A stretch of 64,000 nucleotides of DNA from Roseobacter fucihabitans (GTDB lineage: Bacteria > Pseudomonadota > Alphaproteobacteria > Rhodobacterales > Rhodobacteraceae): contig NZ_CP143423.1 in the NCBI RefSeq assembly GCF_014337925.2, positions 3,874,501-3,938,500 of the forward strand, in the 5' to 3' direction. Made by a program: the position numbers and the translations under genes. Positions 1 through 9,938 of this stretch are shown here, in pieces (the first letter of the stretch is position 1; each line of letters opens with the position of its first letter). The notes under the pieces are model-generated. The model saw nothing but the letters and a program-made list of their open reading frames with translations. It had not been told where the DNA came from and made no database searches.

Positions 1-67
1 AGCGCGGTGTTAAGTCGGGACGTCTATCTGATGGGTCAACAAATGATCACATCAGAAAGGCGTGCCC

Positions 68-1408
68 ATGACTATTTCATCTTCGCTCAATGCCGGCGTT
101 GCAGGTTTACAGACAAATGCCCAACGACTGGCTGGCATTTCCGATAACATCGCGAACTCCTCAACCTATGGCTACAAGCGAGTGGAAACCAGTTTTGAGT
201 CCATGGTTTTATCCGCCGGCGGCGGATCATATGCAGCCGGTGGTGTTAGGGCGGGCACGCAACGCTTGATTGATCAGCGCGGAACATTGATCGGCACATC
301 AAATTCAACCGACATCGCAGTACGCGGAAAAGGCATGATCCCTGTCGCACAGGCGGCCCAGGTTCAAACCAGCGGCACCGATGCGCCGATGTTTCTTGCG
401 ACAACCGGGTCTTTCCGCACGGATGCCGAAGGCTACCTGAAATCGCAGTCAGATTTGGTTTTGATGGGTTTTCCCGCCAATCCCGATGGCACGATTCCGC
501 AATTTCCTCGCGACACAGCGGACGGTCTTGAGCCAATCCGCATCAATACAAGCGCCTTGCTTGGCAATCCAACGACGGCGATCAACCTTGGGGTCAATCT
601 GCCAGCAACCGAAACCGCCTTTGGCGCGGATGCGCTCACTGAGCAAATGGCGGTTGAGTATTTCGACAATTTGGGAACCTCGCAAAGCTTGCGGATCACT
701 TTTGCACCGGTCGCACCCGCGACGGCAACAGACCCGATGACAAACGAATGGACGATGAGTATTTACGATTCGGCGGGTGATCCCTTGGTCCCCATCGCGG
801 AGCTTGCTCTGGAATTCAACGACAGCCGCACCGCAGGCGGCACGCTTGACAACGTTTTGGTGAACCCAGCTGTCTTTCCGACGCCACCCGGCGCAGCTCC
901 TACATATGACTCGACGACAGGGCTGCTCGTGATTGAGGCCGTATCCGGACCAATTGAAATCGATATGGGCGCATATGGCGACAACGAGGGGCTGTCTCAG
1001 TTGTCTTACAGTTTTGCCCCCGTTGCGGTGACAAAGGACGGCTCACCGATCGGTAACTTCATTGGCGTCGACATCGACGCAAACGGATTTGTTCGTGCGT
1101 CTTTTGATACGGGCGAAATCAGAACGATTTACCAAGTGCCACTTGCAAATGTAGCAAACTTCAACGGATTGCAGGCTCTGGATAGCCAAACATACCTTCC
1201 TTCGCGCGATAGCGGAGCATTCTTTTTGTGGGATGCCGGCAGCGGCCCAACAGGAGATATCGCATCTTTCGCGCGTGAAGAGTCAACGACGGACGTCGCG
1301 GGTGAATTGACCAATATGATCAAGACCCAACGCGCATATTCCTCCAACGCCAAGGTCATCCAAACCGTGGATGAGATGTTGCAGGAAACCACGAACATCA
1401 AACGGTGA
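68..1408 (+). CDS. flgE: Flagellar hook protein FlgE
   Basis: This is the structural subunit of the flagellar hook, the extracellular joint between rod and filament. The N-terminus (SSLNAGVAGLQTNAQRLAGI followed by SDNIANSSTYGYKR) is the flagellar rod/hook signature, and the C-terminus (KTQRAYSSNAKVIQTVDEML) is the matching FlgE/FlgG tail, so the protein is complete at about 446 residues. The ATG at 68 is preferred over an in-frame GTG at 62 because an AGAAAGG ribosome site lies about 7 bases upstream of it. It heads flgE-flgK-flgL-flgI, which are all co-directional and closely spaced. The 67 bases before it do not show a complete gene. Confidence 0.93.
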   Translation: MTISSSLNAGVAGLQTNAQRLAGISDNIANSSTYGYKRVETSFESMVLSAGGGSYAAGGVRAGTQRLIDQRGTLIGTSNSTDIAVRGKGMIPVAQAAQVQTSGTDAPMFLATTGSFRTDAEGYLKSQSDLVLMGFPANPDGTIPQFPRDTADGLEPIRINTSALLGNPTTAINLGVNLPATETAFGADALTEQMAVEYFDNLGTSQSLRITFAPVAPATATDPMTNEWTMSIYDSAGDPLVPIAELALEFNDSRTAGGTLDNVLVNPAVFPTPPGAAPTYDSTTGLLVIEAVSGPIEIDMGAYGDNEGLSQLSYSFAPVAVTKDGSPIGNFIGVDIDANGFVRASFDTGEIRTIYQVPLANVANFNGLQALDSQTYLPSRDSGAFFLWDAGSGPTGDIASFAREESTTDVAGELTNMIKTQRAYSSNAKVIQTVDEMLQETTNIKR

Positions 1409-1449
1409 TCAAGGTTTTAACCAATAAAATGTAGAAAAGAGGGCCAGAT

Positions 1450-2895
1450 ATGACGATTTCTTCGGCGCTATCAAATGCGATGACCGGTCTGCGTGCAGCA
1501 GGAACCAACTCCGAAACGATTTCCGCCAATATCGCAAATGCGATGACACCGGGATACGGCGTTCGAACAGTTTCGCTGTCTTCCTCACAGATCGGCGGCG
1601 TCAGCGTTGACGGCATCGTCAGGAACGTCAATCCGGCCCTTTTAGCGGATCGTAGCCTTGCGCAATCCGCACTCAGCAATGCAACGGATCGAACGACTTT
1701 TCTTCGGGGTTATGAAGATGCTTTGGGAACACCGGATAATCCGAATTCACTTTCATCTCGTATTGCCGAGTTCGAGAGCAGTCTGATCACCGCAAGCAGC
1801 CGGCCTGACGCACCTGAACGGCTGGAGGTCGTCGTAGACGCCGCGCGCGACCTGACGCAACTGATCTCATCTGCCTCCCGGAAAATTCAAGAGTCCCGAA
1901 GCGAGGCGGATCGCAACATCAACCTGCAAGTGAACCAACTCAATACGGCATTGGCTGGGGTCAAGGAGTTGAACCAGCAAATCACGCGAACCCAGACCCT
2001 GGGTGGCGACACGTCGGCGCTCCAGGACAGTCGGCAAGCGCTCGTAGAAGAGATCAGCGAGATAGTATCGGTTCGCCAAATCCCACGAGATCGTGGTCAA
2101 ATTGCTTTATACTCGACCGGCGGCGCAATTCTTCTTGATGGTGGCGCGGCGGAGGTCGAATTTTCCGCGATGAACCAGGTGACGCCGTTTATGACGCTTT
2201 CTGGCGGCCAGCTTTCCGGTCTGACCCTAAACGGCTATGAGATACGCACGGATAGCATGCGTGGTGCACTCGGCGGTGGTTCTTTGGGCGCGCAATTTGA
2301 GATTCGGGATGAGTTTGGGGTTGATGCACAAACACAATTGGATGCATTCACCCGTGATCTCATCGAACGTTTTCAAGACCCGGCCGTCGACGCCACGCTT
2401 GCGGTGGGCGACGCTGGTCTGTTCACAGATGCGGGCATCGCGTTTGATCCTTTGAATGAAGTTGGTTTGTCCGAACGCGTGGCGGTCAATGCGGCGGTCG
2501 ATGAAAAACAGGGCGGCGAAGCTTGGCGCGTACGCGACGGAATAAATGCCATCGTTCAGGGTGATGTGGGCGACTCGCGCCTTTTGCAAACCCTTTCGAG
2601 CACCATGACGGCAAAACGCGCGCCGTTGAGTGGCAGTTTCGGCAGCGGCGCTTTTTCCAGCAGCAATCTTCTCGCTACGCTGACATCCAAACTTGGAGCC
2701 GATCGAGCACAAGCCGAACAGGGTCAAACCTTCGCATCCACCCAGTTCAACGAACTTACTCAATTGGTCTTGGCCGATGGTGTGGACACTGATCAAGAAT
2801 TACAAAGGCTTCTTCTTGTTGAACAAGCCTATGCTGCAAACGCACGCATGATCTCGGCTGCTGATGAAATGATGCAAACAATATTGAGGATTTAA
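1450..2895 (+). CDS. flgK: Flagellar hook-associated protein 1 (FlgK)
   Basis: FlgK is the first hook-filament junction protein and is exported through the flagellar type III apparatus. The N-terminus has the rod/hook motif (SNAMTGLRAAGTNSETISAN then IANAMTPGYG), and the C-terminus ends in the typical VEQAYAANARMISAADEMMQ helix. At 481 residues it is on the short side but within the range of alphaproteobacterial FlgK, which have a reduced middle domain. The start ATG follows a purine-rich GAAAAGAGGG site. It lies 41 bases after flgE and only 3 bases before flgL, indicating one operon. Confidence 0.93.
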   Translation: MTISSALSNAMTGLRAAGTNSETISANIANAMTPGYGVRTVSLSSSQIGGVSVDGIVRNVNPALLADRSLAQSALSNATDRTTFLRGYEDALGTPDNPNSLSSRIAEFESSLITASSRPDAPERLEVVVDAARDLTQLISSASRKIQESRSEADRNINLQVNQLNTALAGVKELNQQITRTQTLGGDTSALQDSRQALVEEISEIVSVRQIPRDRGQIALYSTGGAILLDGGAAEVEFSAMNQVTPFMTLSGGQLSGLTLNGYEIRTDSMRGALGGGSLGAQFEIRDEFGVDAQTQLDAFTRDLIERFQDPAVDATLAVGDAGLFTDAGIAFDPLNEVGLSERVAVNAAVDEKQGGEAWRVRDGINAIVQGDVGDSRLLQTLSSTMTAKRAPLSGSFGSGAFSSSNLLATLTSKLGADRAQAEQGQTFASTQFNELTQLVLADGVDTDQELQRLLLVEQAYAANARMISAADEMMQTILRI

Positions 2896-2898
2896 AAA

Positions 2899-3903
2899 AT
2901 GAGTTCTATATCGCTCGGTGATCTCGCGCAATCCTTCATGCTTCAACGACGCAGCGTTTCTCTGCGCGAGAACATGAGCCGTCTTACTGACGAACTTTCG
3001 AGCGGTCAGGTGGCTGATGTGCGCGAAGTTCTTTCAGGCAATCACAACTATCTAACAGGTCTGGAAAGATCCCTAGAAGTGCTGGATAGCTATTCCGTCG
3101 CAAATGCGGAAGTCACCTATTTCACTGGGGCCATGCAAACGGCATTAGACAGTGTTCAGACCTTTGGCAGCGACTTGGGGCTAGATTTGATTATGGCGGG
3201 AGGCGGACCAATCGGTGTCGTTTCCGGTAATCCTTCCGATAACGCGCGCATCCAGCTCCAGGGTATCATCAAGTCTCTTAACGGTGACATTGCGGGACGG
3301 AGTTTGTTTTCAGGGACCGCGACGGACCAGGCACCGCTCCCAAGCGCGGAAGACCTAATCGCGCAGGTAATGACCGTCGTTGCGGGCCAGACGACACCCG
3401 AGGATATTGTGGCGGCAGCGGAAGCCTGGTTTGCCGACCCCGCCGGATTTGACGCAATGTCCTATGCAGGCTCCACCACAGCGCTGGCGCCTTTTGTATT
3501 GTCCGAAACGGAGCGCGTCACTTTGGACATTCGCGCAAATGATGATGCGCTCAAAGAGCTCTTGTTGCACACAACTGTTGCCGCGCTTGGAAGTGATCCG
3601 GCACTTGGTCTCGATATACCGGACCAGTCGAAGCTATTCGGCATTACTGGAATCGGCTTGCAATCCAACCAAGACCAGCTCACGAGCCTGCGTGCAAAAA
3701 TTGGCTTCACTGAGGAGCGAATAGCACTCATATCCGCACGCAATCAAGCCGAAGGCACCAGCACTGAATTTGCGCGCAATACGCTGCTTGAAGCCGACCC
3801 TTTCGAAACAGCTACGGAATTGGAGAGTGTGCAGTTTCATTTGCAAAGCCTGTACGCAGTTACGGTTCGCAGCTCGCAATTATCCCTCGTGAATTTCCTA
3901 TGA
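2899..3903 (+). CDS. flgL: Flagellar hook-associated protein 3 (FlgL)
   Basis: This is the second hook-filament junction protein, a flagellin homologue. Evidence is its position directly after flgK (3-base gap), its length of 334 residues, an N-terminal flagellin-like coiled-coil helix (about residues 10-75, with FMLQRRSVSLRENMSRLTDE) and a C-terminal helix with ESVQFHLQSLYAVTVRSSQL. The stop overlaps the flgI start in an ATGA arrangement, so translation is probably coupled. The family call rests on context plus the terminal helices; the variable middle is not diagnostic. Confidence 0.9.
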   Translation: MSSISLGDLAQSFMLQRRSVSLRENMSRLTDELSSGQVADVREVLSGNHNYLTGLERSLEVLDSYSVANAEVTYFTGAMQTALDSVQTFGSDLGLDLIMAGGGPIGVVSGNPSDNARIQLQGIIKSLNGDIAGRSLFSGTATDQAPLPSAEDLIAQVMTVVAGQTTPEDIVAAAEAWFADPAGFDAMSYAGSTTALAPFVLSETERVTLDIRANDDALKELLLHTTVAALGSDPALGLDIPDQSKLFGITGIGLQSNQDQLTSLRAKIGFTEERIALISARNQAEGTSTEFARNTLLEADPFETATELESVQFHLQSLYAVTVRSSQLSLVNFL

Positions 3904-5003
3904 AACATTTTGTGACATTTGCTCTTCTCTTGATCCTAAACGTACATCAAGCGTTCGCCGGCCCCGTAAGAATCAAGGACCTGGTCGAATTTGATGGCGT
4001 GCGCGGTAACGACTTGGTTGGCTATGGCCTTGTCGTTGGCCTGAATGGGAGCGGTGACGGGTTACGGAATGCGCCATTCACAGAAGAGATAATGTCGAAT
4101 ATACTTGAACGCTTGGGCGTCAATGTTGCGGGGGAACAGTTCAGGCCAAAGAACGTGGCCGCCGTATTTGTTACTGCCGCTCTACCACCATTTGCACGCG
4201 GCGGCAGCCAGATTGACGTAACGGTTTCCGCAATCGGTGACGCCAGCAGTCTGTTGGGGGGAACCCTCATCATGACACCGCTGAATGCCGCTGACGGCCA
4301 GATCTATGCCGTCGCACAGGGAACAATCATTGCCGGCGGGGTTGTTGCGGAAGGCAATGGTGCCAACGTTACACAAGGTGTCCCGACAGCGGGAACCATT
4401 CCATCAGGTGCACGTGTTGAGCGTGAAATCGAGTTTGATTTATCGAATTTGAACAATTTAAGATTAGCGCTGCGAGATGCCGATTTCACCACCGCTGGAC
4501 GTATTGAGCAAGCCATCAATGCAGACTTTGGCCGACCGGTCGCATTTATGCTCGATTCGGGCACCGTTCAATTGAATATCCCTGAAACGAGAATGGCTTC
4601 TGTTGCTCACGCCTTGGGCCGCATTGAAAATATTTCTGTTTTACCCGAACGTAAAGCTAGGGTGGTCGTCGATCAACGTTCAGGGACGATTGTTATGGGT
4701 GAGGATGTTCGGATCTCACGGGTGGCCGTCTCGCAGGGAAATCTAACTCTGCGTATTGAGGAAGCTCCAATTGCCGTACAACCAAATCCATTTGCAGAAG
4801 GCGAAACGGTAATAGTACCCAGAACAAATGCGGAAATCGAAGAAGAACCAGGAATCGGACTAGCAGAAGTCCCCGACGGAACATCGCTGTCTGAAGTCAT
4901 TGCCGGCCTGAACGCGCTCGGCGTCGCACCAAGAGACATGATAGACATCTTAAAAAGCATCAAGGCAGCCGGTGCTTTGCACGCGGAATTCATCGTTCGA
5001 TAA
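3900..5003 (+). CDS. flgI: Flagellar P-ring protein precursor FlgI
   Basis: FlgI forms the periplasmic P-ring around the flagellar rod. The protein begins with a Sec signal peptide (MKHFVTFALLLILNVHQAFA) followed at once by the strongly conserved mature start RIKDLVEFDGVRGNDLVGYG and GLVVGLNGSGD. Other family blocks are VNIPETRMASVAHALGRIE-like residues and the C-terminal LNALGVAPRDMIDILKSIKA plus AGALHAEFIVR. At 367 residues it is complete. The start overlaps the flgL stop by four bases. It is the last flagellar gene here; downstream is non-coding sequence and then IS remnants. Confidence 0.96.
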   Translation: MKHFVTFALLLILNVHQAFAGPVRIKDLVEFDGVRGNDLVGYGLVVGLNGSGDGLRNAPFTEEIMSNILERLGVNVAGEQFRPKNVAAVFVTAALPPFARGGSQIDVTVSAIGDASSLLGGTLIMTPLNAADGQIYAVAQGTIIAGGVVAEGNGANVTQGVPTAGTIPSGARVEREIEFDLSNLNNLRLALRDADFTTAGRIEQAINADFGRPVAFMLDSGTVQLNIPETRMASVAHALGRIENISVLPERKARVVVDQRSGTIVMGEDVRISRVAVSQGNLTLRIEEAPIAVQPNPFAEGETVIVPRTNAEIEEEPGIGLAEVPDGTSLSEVIAGLNALGVAPRDMIDILKSIKAAGALHAEFIVR

Positions 5004-5441
5004 TCTGAAATTGCTTGTATAAGCACTTTCCAATAACGAAGCCGATTGGCCTCACCAATGATGTTTTTTGAGGCGGTCTACGCATGTTTGGCGATGGGTA
5101 CCGTAAGCCCGGTCCACTACCTGGCTATTAGGAAATAAAAGCAAGACCTCGGAGGCTTGGTCGCTTTCATTTGCGGTCTTAGATAAAAAGTGCTTTCATT
5201 AGAACCGCAATATAAGCTTATTGGAACGCGGCGGTTCAGCATCCATGCTTTGAATTTAGCCGCCGATTTTTGGGACAAGACCATTTCAGTGCAATGAGCC
5301 CGCCTGTTATGGTGTCCTTCCAAATGAGCCCCACAAAAGGATGGAAAGATTGTTTTTGGAGCATCTGATGCTCTGCAATGTGGTCAATCTGAAAGCAACA
5401 GTACTGATCAAAAAAATACGCGGGCGTGTCGCCAACAGACA
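5004..5441. other. Intergenic stretch between flgI and IS remnant
   Basis: No convincing gene is seen. A weak intrinsic-terminator-like hairpin (ATTGG at 5045-5049, CCAAT at 5055-5059, then a T run at 5064-5069) lies just after flgI. The rest is of lower GC content than the surrounding genes and may be the debris of an older insertion. The region ends at the left inverted repeat of the IS3-family element. Confidence 0.5.
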
Positions 5442-5912
5442 TGACCTGACCTTTCCCCCGAGGCTCCCTCATTCATAACGAGAGTTTGCGGTCGTACTCG
5501 TCGTCGTCGGTTTGGGCAAGCGCGTCGTGCGCGGAGCCCTCAAATTGCTCAAGCGCCCGGCGCGCTTCTGCCGGCGTTTGGTTCTCCAGCGATGAATGCG
5601 GTCTGACGTTATTATAATCGTATCGCCAGAGGGCCAGCTTTCGACGGGCATCATCCAAGGTGTCGAAGATCTCCTCATTCAGCAGTTCGTCTCGCAGGCT
5701 CCCATTGAAGCTTTCGATGAAGGCATTCTGCGTCGGCTTGCCCGGGTCGATGTAATGCCAATCCACGTCGTTATCACCGGCCCGTTTCAGGATCGCACGA
5801 CTGGTAAATTCCGTGCCGTTATCACTGACGATACAGGCGGGCTTTCCATAGACGCGCACAAGCGCATCAAGCTCGCGTGCCACCCTCGCACCAGTGATAC
5901 TGGTATCAGCCA

Positions 5913-5959
5913 TCCGTTGCCCGGCAGGCGATTTGGCAAAGCCAAACCTGCCGGGAGGA
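5913..5959 (+). repeat. Short palindromic element 1 (in IS-A orfB)
   Basis: The element carries the conserved left flank CCGTTGCCCGGCA, then a long hairpin with arms CCGGCAGG..TTTGGC and GCCAAA..CCTGCCGG around an AAA loop, and ends in GGGAGGAGG. It sits between the transposase segments ENLCL and [10 protein letters not shown] and shifts the frame between them. Confidence 0.75.
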
Positions 5960-6014
5960 GGCACAGGTTCTCGCGGCAGCAGTCGTTGTTCATGGCTAAC
6001 ATACGGAACTTGCG

Positions 6015-6055
6015 CCCCTCTCATGCATGTAAACATGCATTGCCGGGCAATGGAC
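6015..6055 (-). repeat. Short palindromic element 2 (in IS-A orfB)
   Basis: Minus-strand orientation: GTCCATTGCCCGGCA, then arms ATGCATG / CATGCAT with loop TTTA, ending GAGAGGGG. It separates SDTFGA from [11 protein letters not shown] of the transposase, so the insertion limits can be placed to within a few bases. Confidence 0.85.
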
Positions 6056-6210
6056 GCACCAAACGTGTCAGACACAAAGTCCAGCGATCAGCGTTCACCA
6101 GGACGTAACGCAACAGGCATCGGTATTCCTGATCCTCGCGCTCGTTTGCGGCCTCGGCGCCGCCTGACGCCCAGCTTTTCCTCGGTGTAGAGACGATACA
6201 GCTTCTTGTG

Positions 6211-6250
6211 CCCTCTCATGCATGTAAACATGCACTGCCGGGTGACAGTA
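6211..6250 (-). repeat. Short palindromic element 3 (in IS-A orfB)
   Basis: Minus-strand orientation: TGTCACCCGGCA flank, the same stem-loop as element 2 (ATGCATG / CATGCAT, loop TTTA) and the GAGAGGG end. It separates RKGMIM from HKKLYRLYTEE. Confidence 0.85.
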
Positions 6251-6290
6251 TCATAATCATGCCTTTGCGTTCCAACAGCACGCCGATCCG

Positions 6291-6331
6291 GCCCCTCTCA
6301 TCGATACTGCGTATCGACTGCCGGGCAGTGG
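6291..6331 (-). repeat. Short palindromic element 4 (in IS-A orfB)
   Basis: Minus-strand orientation: CACTGCCCGGCA flank, arms TCGATAC / GTATCGA with loop GCA, ending GAGAGGGGC. It lies between RRDKPP and RIGVLLE. About 25 transposase residues normally found there are missing, so this copy replaces sequence rather than simply adding to it. Confidence 0.82.
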
Positions 6332-6368
6332 GCGGTTTGTCGCGCCGGATGGTCTTGGGGCCGACACC

Positions 6369-6404
6369 CGTTGGCGGGCAACACATGCTTGCATGTGTGA
6401 GAGG
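6369..6404 (+). repeat. Short palindromic element 5 (in IS-A orfB)
   Basis: Plus-strand orientation: CGTTGGCGGGCA flank, arms ACACATGC / GCATGTGT with a 2-base TT loop, ending GAGAGG. Removing 36 bases restores the in-frame transposase junction RACRLV-GVGPKT, so the size of this insertion is well defined. No target duplication is evident. Confidence 0.85.
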
Positions 6405-6524
6405 GACAAGCCTGCACGCCCGACGTTGCGAGATATCATGATCTCCCATCGCCTTGCGTGCCGCAGCCCGTCGCACATGCGTTCGCCATCGTGCTCGAAC
6501 CAATGGCGCATCAATGGCTCACCG

Positions 6525-6829
6525 TCAGTTCTTTCCCAGCAAATCTTTCAACATGACGTTGTTGAGCATCGTGTCCGCCAGAAGACGCTTCAGCTTGGCG
6601 CTCTTGTCCTCCAGCGATTTGAGGCGGTGGGTGTCAGAAACGTTCACCCTCGGGACATCGCTGCGCGATACCCTGCCGTGCAACGCATGCCGCCGTATTT
6701 TGCTTTGAATTTGCAGAACGACGCAGGGCTCAGACCATGTCTGCGACACACCTCTGCTGTCGGCATCCCAGCTTCCTGTTCTTTGATCATCCCGATAATC
6801 CGGGCCTCGGTAAAACAACTCTGTCGCAT
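6525..6829 (-). pseudogene. IS3-family transposase OrfA (HTH), disrupted
   Basis: The minus strand encodes CFTEARIIGMIKEQEAGMPT followed by AEVCRRHGLSPASF and KFKAKYGGM, the usual IS3 OrfA helix-turn-helix. After a palindromic insertion (6648-6685) it continues with NVSDTHRLKSLEDKSAKLKR and LLADTMLNNVMLKDLLGK, the leucine-zipper part. The insertion throws the two halves into different frames, so OrfA is broken exactly at a hairpin element. It lies upstream of the orfB remnant in the normal IS3 order. Confidence 0.82.
6648..6685 (-). repeat. Short palindromic element 6 (in IS-A orfA)
   Basis: Minus-strand orientation: CGTTGCACGGCA flank, stem GGTATCGC / GCGATGTCC with loop GCA, ending GAGGG. 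It separates KAKYGGM from VNVSDTHRLK in orfA. Confidence 0.8.
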
Positions 6830-7011
6830 TTGTCTGCTCCTTCAAAGGCTGAACAAACTCTACATCAAACTGAGGGAAGTTTCGGGGGGCAGGGCAGAAA
6901 CCGTTGCGTGAGTTGGAAGATTAGAATTTTCGGTTGAAGAAGATCGTTGCGGACTTGGTATTGGGTAAGGAAATTGCTCCAGGATGTTCTGAAGCGAAAA
7001 CTCTAAGGTCC

Positions 7012-7049
7012 CGTTGCCCGGCAGGGCATTGCGCAGCAATGTCCCGGGA
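7012..7049 (+). repeat. Short palindromic element 7 (in IS-B)
   Basis: Plus-strand orientation: CGTTGCCCGGCA flank, stem GGCATTGC / GCAATGTCC with loop GCA, ending CGGGAG. It is closely related to element 6 although it lies in a different IS. It interrupts the transposase between LKRKL and the HDRKRTLVEEI segment. Confidence 0.8.
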
Positions 7050-7164
7050 GCATGATCGCAAACGCACGCTAGTCGAGGAGATCAGAACGGATTGGCGGGT
7101 GTCGATCCGAAGAGCTTGTGCGCTTACCAGGTTCGATCCCCAAACATATCGCTACAAGGTCCAT

Positions 7165-7200
7165 CTCTCACTGATCCAAGCATCGCCTGCCAGGCAACGG
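7165..7200 (-). repeat. Short palindromic element 8, degenerate (in IS-B)
   Basis: Minus-strand orientation: CCGTTGCCTGGCA flank and GAGAG end are recognisable, but the stem between them pairs poorly. It lies in IS-B just after QTYRYK. This is the weakest member of the set. Confidence 0.5.
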
Positions 7201-7270
7201 TTCGGCGCGATCAGGCTGCAATATAACAGCGGATCAAGGAAACTTGTCGAACCCGAGTGCGGTTTGAGCA

Positions 7271-7311
7271 TCCATTGCCCGGCAGTCGATACAAAGTATC
7301 GATCAGAGGGG
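7271..7311 (+). repeat. Short palindromic element 9 (in IS-B)
   Basis: Plus-strand orientation: TCCATTGCCCGGCA flank, arms GTCGATAC / GTATCGAT with loop AAA, ending AGAGGGG. It separates RTRVRFEH from VHVLRRWEGQD. The stem is nearly the same as that of element 4 in IS-A. Confidence 0.83.
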
Positions 7312-7425
7312 TCACGTGCATGTCCTGCGGCGGTGGGAGGGTCAAGATACCAACGCGCAGAAAAAGTGACGCTGCGTTCGACGTGACAGCAGATGTGTGA
7401 AAATGTGATCTCCAGGCAACCATAA

Positions 7426-9471
<2,046 letters not shown>

Positions 9472-9938
9472 CCCGTTGTTGAAACCGCTGACCTGATCTG
9501 CGCAGGTAAGCTGCGAGAGGACACGACATCGGTCTGGTCGACAGGAAAACGCGCGTACAAGCCGTCCGTGCGGGATGACCCAGGGCATACCCGGCCCCGT
9601 GGCGTTTTTACATGTCGTTGACCGGGCACCGGGGCTGGGCTGAGGCAGTCGCTCAGTCAACTTGTTTGCGGGCTCTTGAAAAAACCGAAGGGTTTGAGCC
9701 GGGAACGCATTTGGACTGTTGGGCGCGCGGCGGTCACGGGTTCGTCTTGATCGGCGATATGAGCCCAGTACCCTTGCCAGACGCCACCGGAATTTTGCAG
9801 CCCGCTTAAACACGTAGGGGCTGGTTTCCATGGCCTGAACGATCAGGCTTAAATCTCGATACTGTCGCACCCATGCCCCTTTTCTGCCCCAATTGCGTGA
9901 CAGAAATCCCCTGTTCGCTAGATCAGCAAGGGATGCAA
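9472..9938. other. Intergenic region between fadH and lysR
   Basis: No gene could be supported in this 460-base stretch. Short open frames exist on both strands but none has a recognisable product or a good ribosome site. It should hold the promoter of the downstream LysR gene. Confidence 0.5.

Larger units (their letters stand above)
5473..6503 (-). pseudogene. IS3-family transposase OrfB (integrase core), disrupted
   Basis: Read on the minus strand, the product shows the IS3 OrfB series: [104 protein letters not shown], and [18 protein letters not shown] with [20 protein letters not shown] at the C-terminus. The DDE residues (D of SDNGTEF, E of FIESFNG) remain. Five palindromic insertions at 5913-5959, 6015-6055, 6211-6250, 6291-6331 and 6369-6404 break the reading frame. 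At 6291-6331 the roughly 25 residues expected before RIGVLLE are also missing. The gene cannot make an active protein. Only its last 150 or so codons remain open. Confidence 0.85.
5442..6900 (-). mobile_element. Decayed IS3-family insertion sequence (IS-A)
   Basis: The ends are imperfect inverted repeats. The left end begins TGACCTGACC followed by a C-rich run and ends in TCCCTC (5442-5470). The right end, read on the minus strand from 6900, begins TGCCCTGCCCCCCG and also ends in TTCCCTC. Inside, orfA and orfB of an IS3-type transposase can be followed on the minus strand. They are interrupted by six short palindromic elements that shift the frame or remove sequence. No clear target duplication is seen. 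The right end abuts the truncated start of a second IS (IS-B), which suggests that IS-A inserted into IS-B. Confidence 0.8.
6903..7366 (+). pseudogene. Second IS3-family transposase remnant (IS-B), 5' truncated
   Basis: On the plus strand, pieces of a different IS3-type OrfA/OrfB can be followed: LRELED, a stop, then RLKKIVADLVLGKEI; KHDRKRTLVEEIRTDWRVSI-type sequence; RRACALTRFDPQTYRYK; RDQAAI, a stop, then QRIKETCRTRVRFEH; and finally VHVLRRWEGQDTNAQK. A single extra G near 6976 shifts the frame (ILQDVLKRKL is recovered when it is ignored). Three hairpin elements (7012-7049, 7165-7200, 7271-7311) split the rest. The 5' part is missing at the boundary with IS-A, and the 3' catalytic part is absent after about 7366. 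Confidence 0.75.

Noticed and set aside
5913-7311. Integron attC sites or a CRISPR array
   Set aside because: The units lack the GTTRRRY/RYYYAAC core of attC, are in mixed orientation and unevenly spaced, and no Cas or integrase gene is near.
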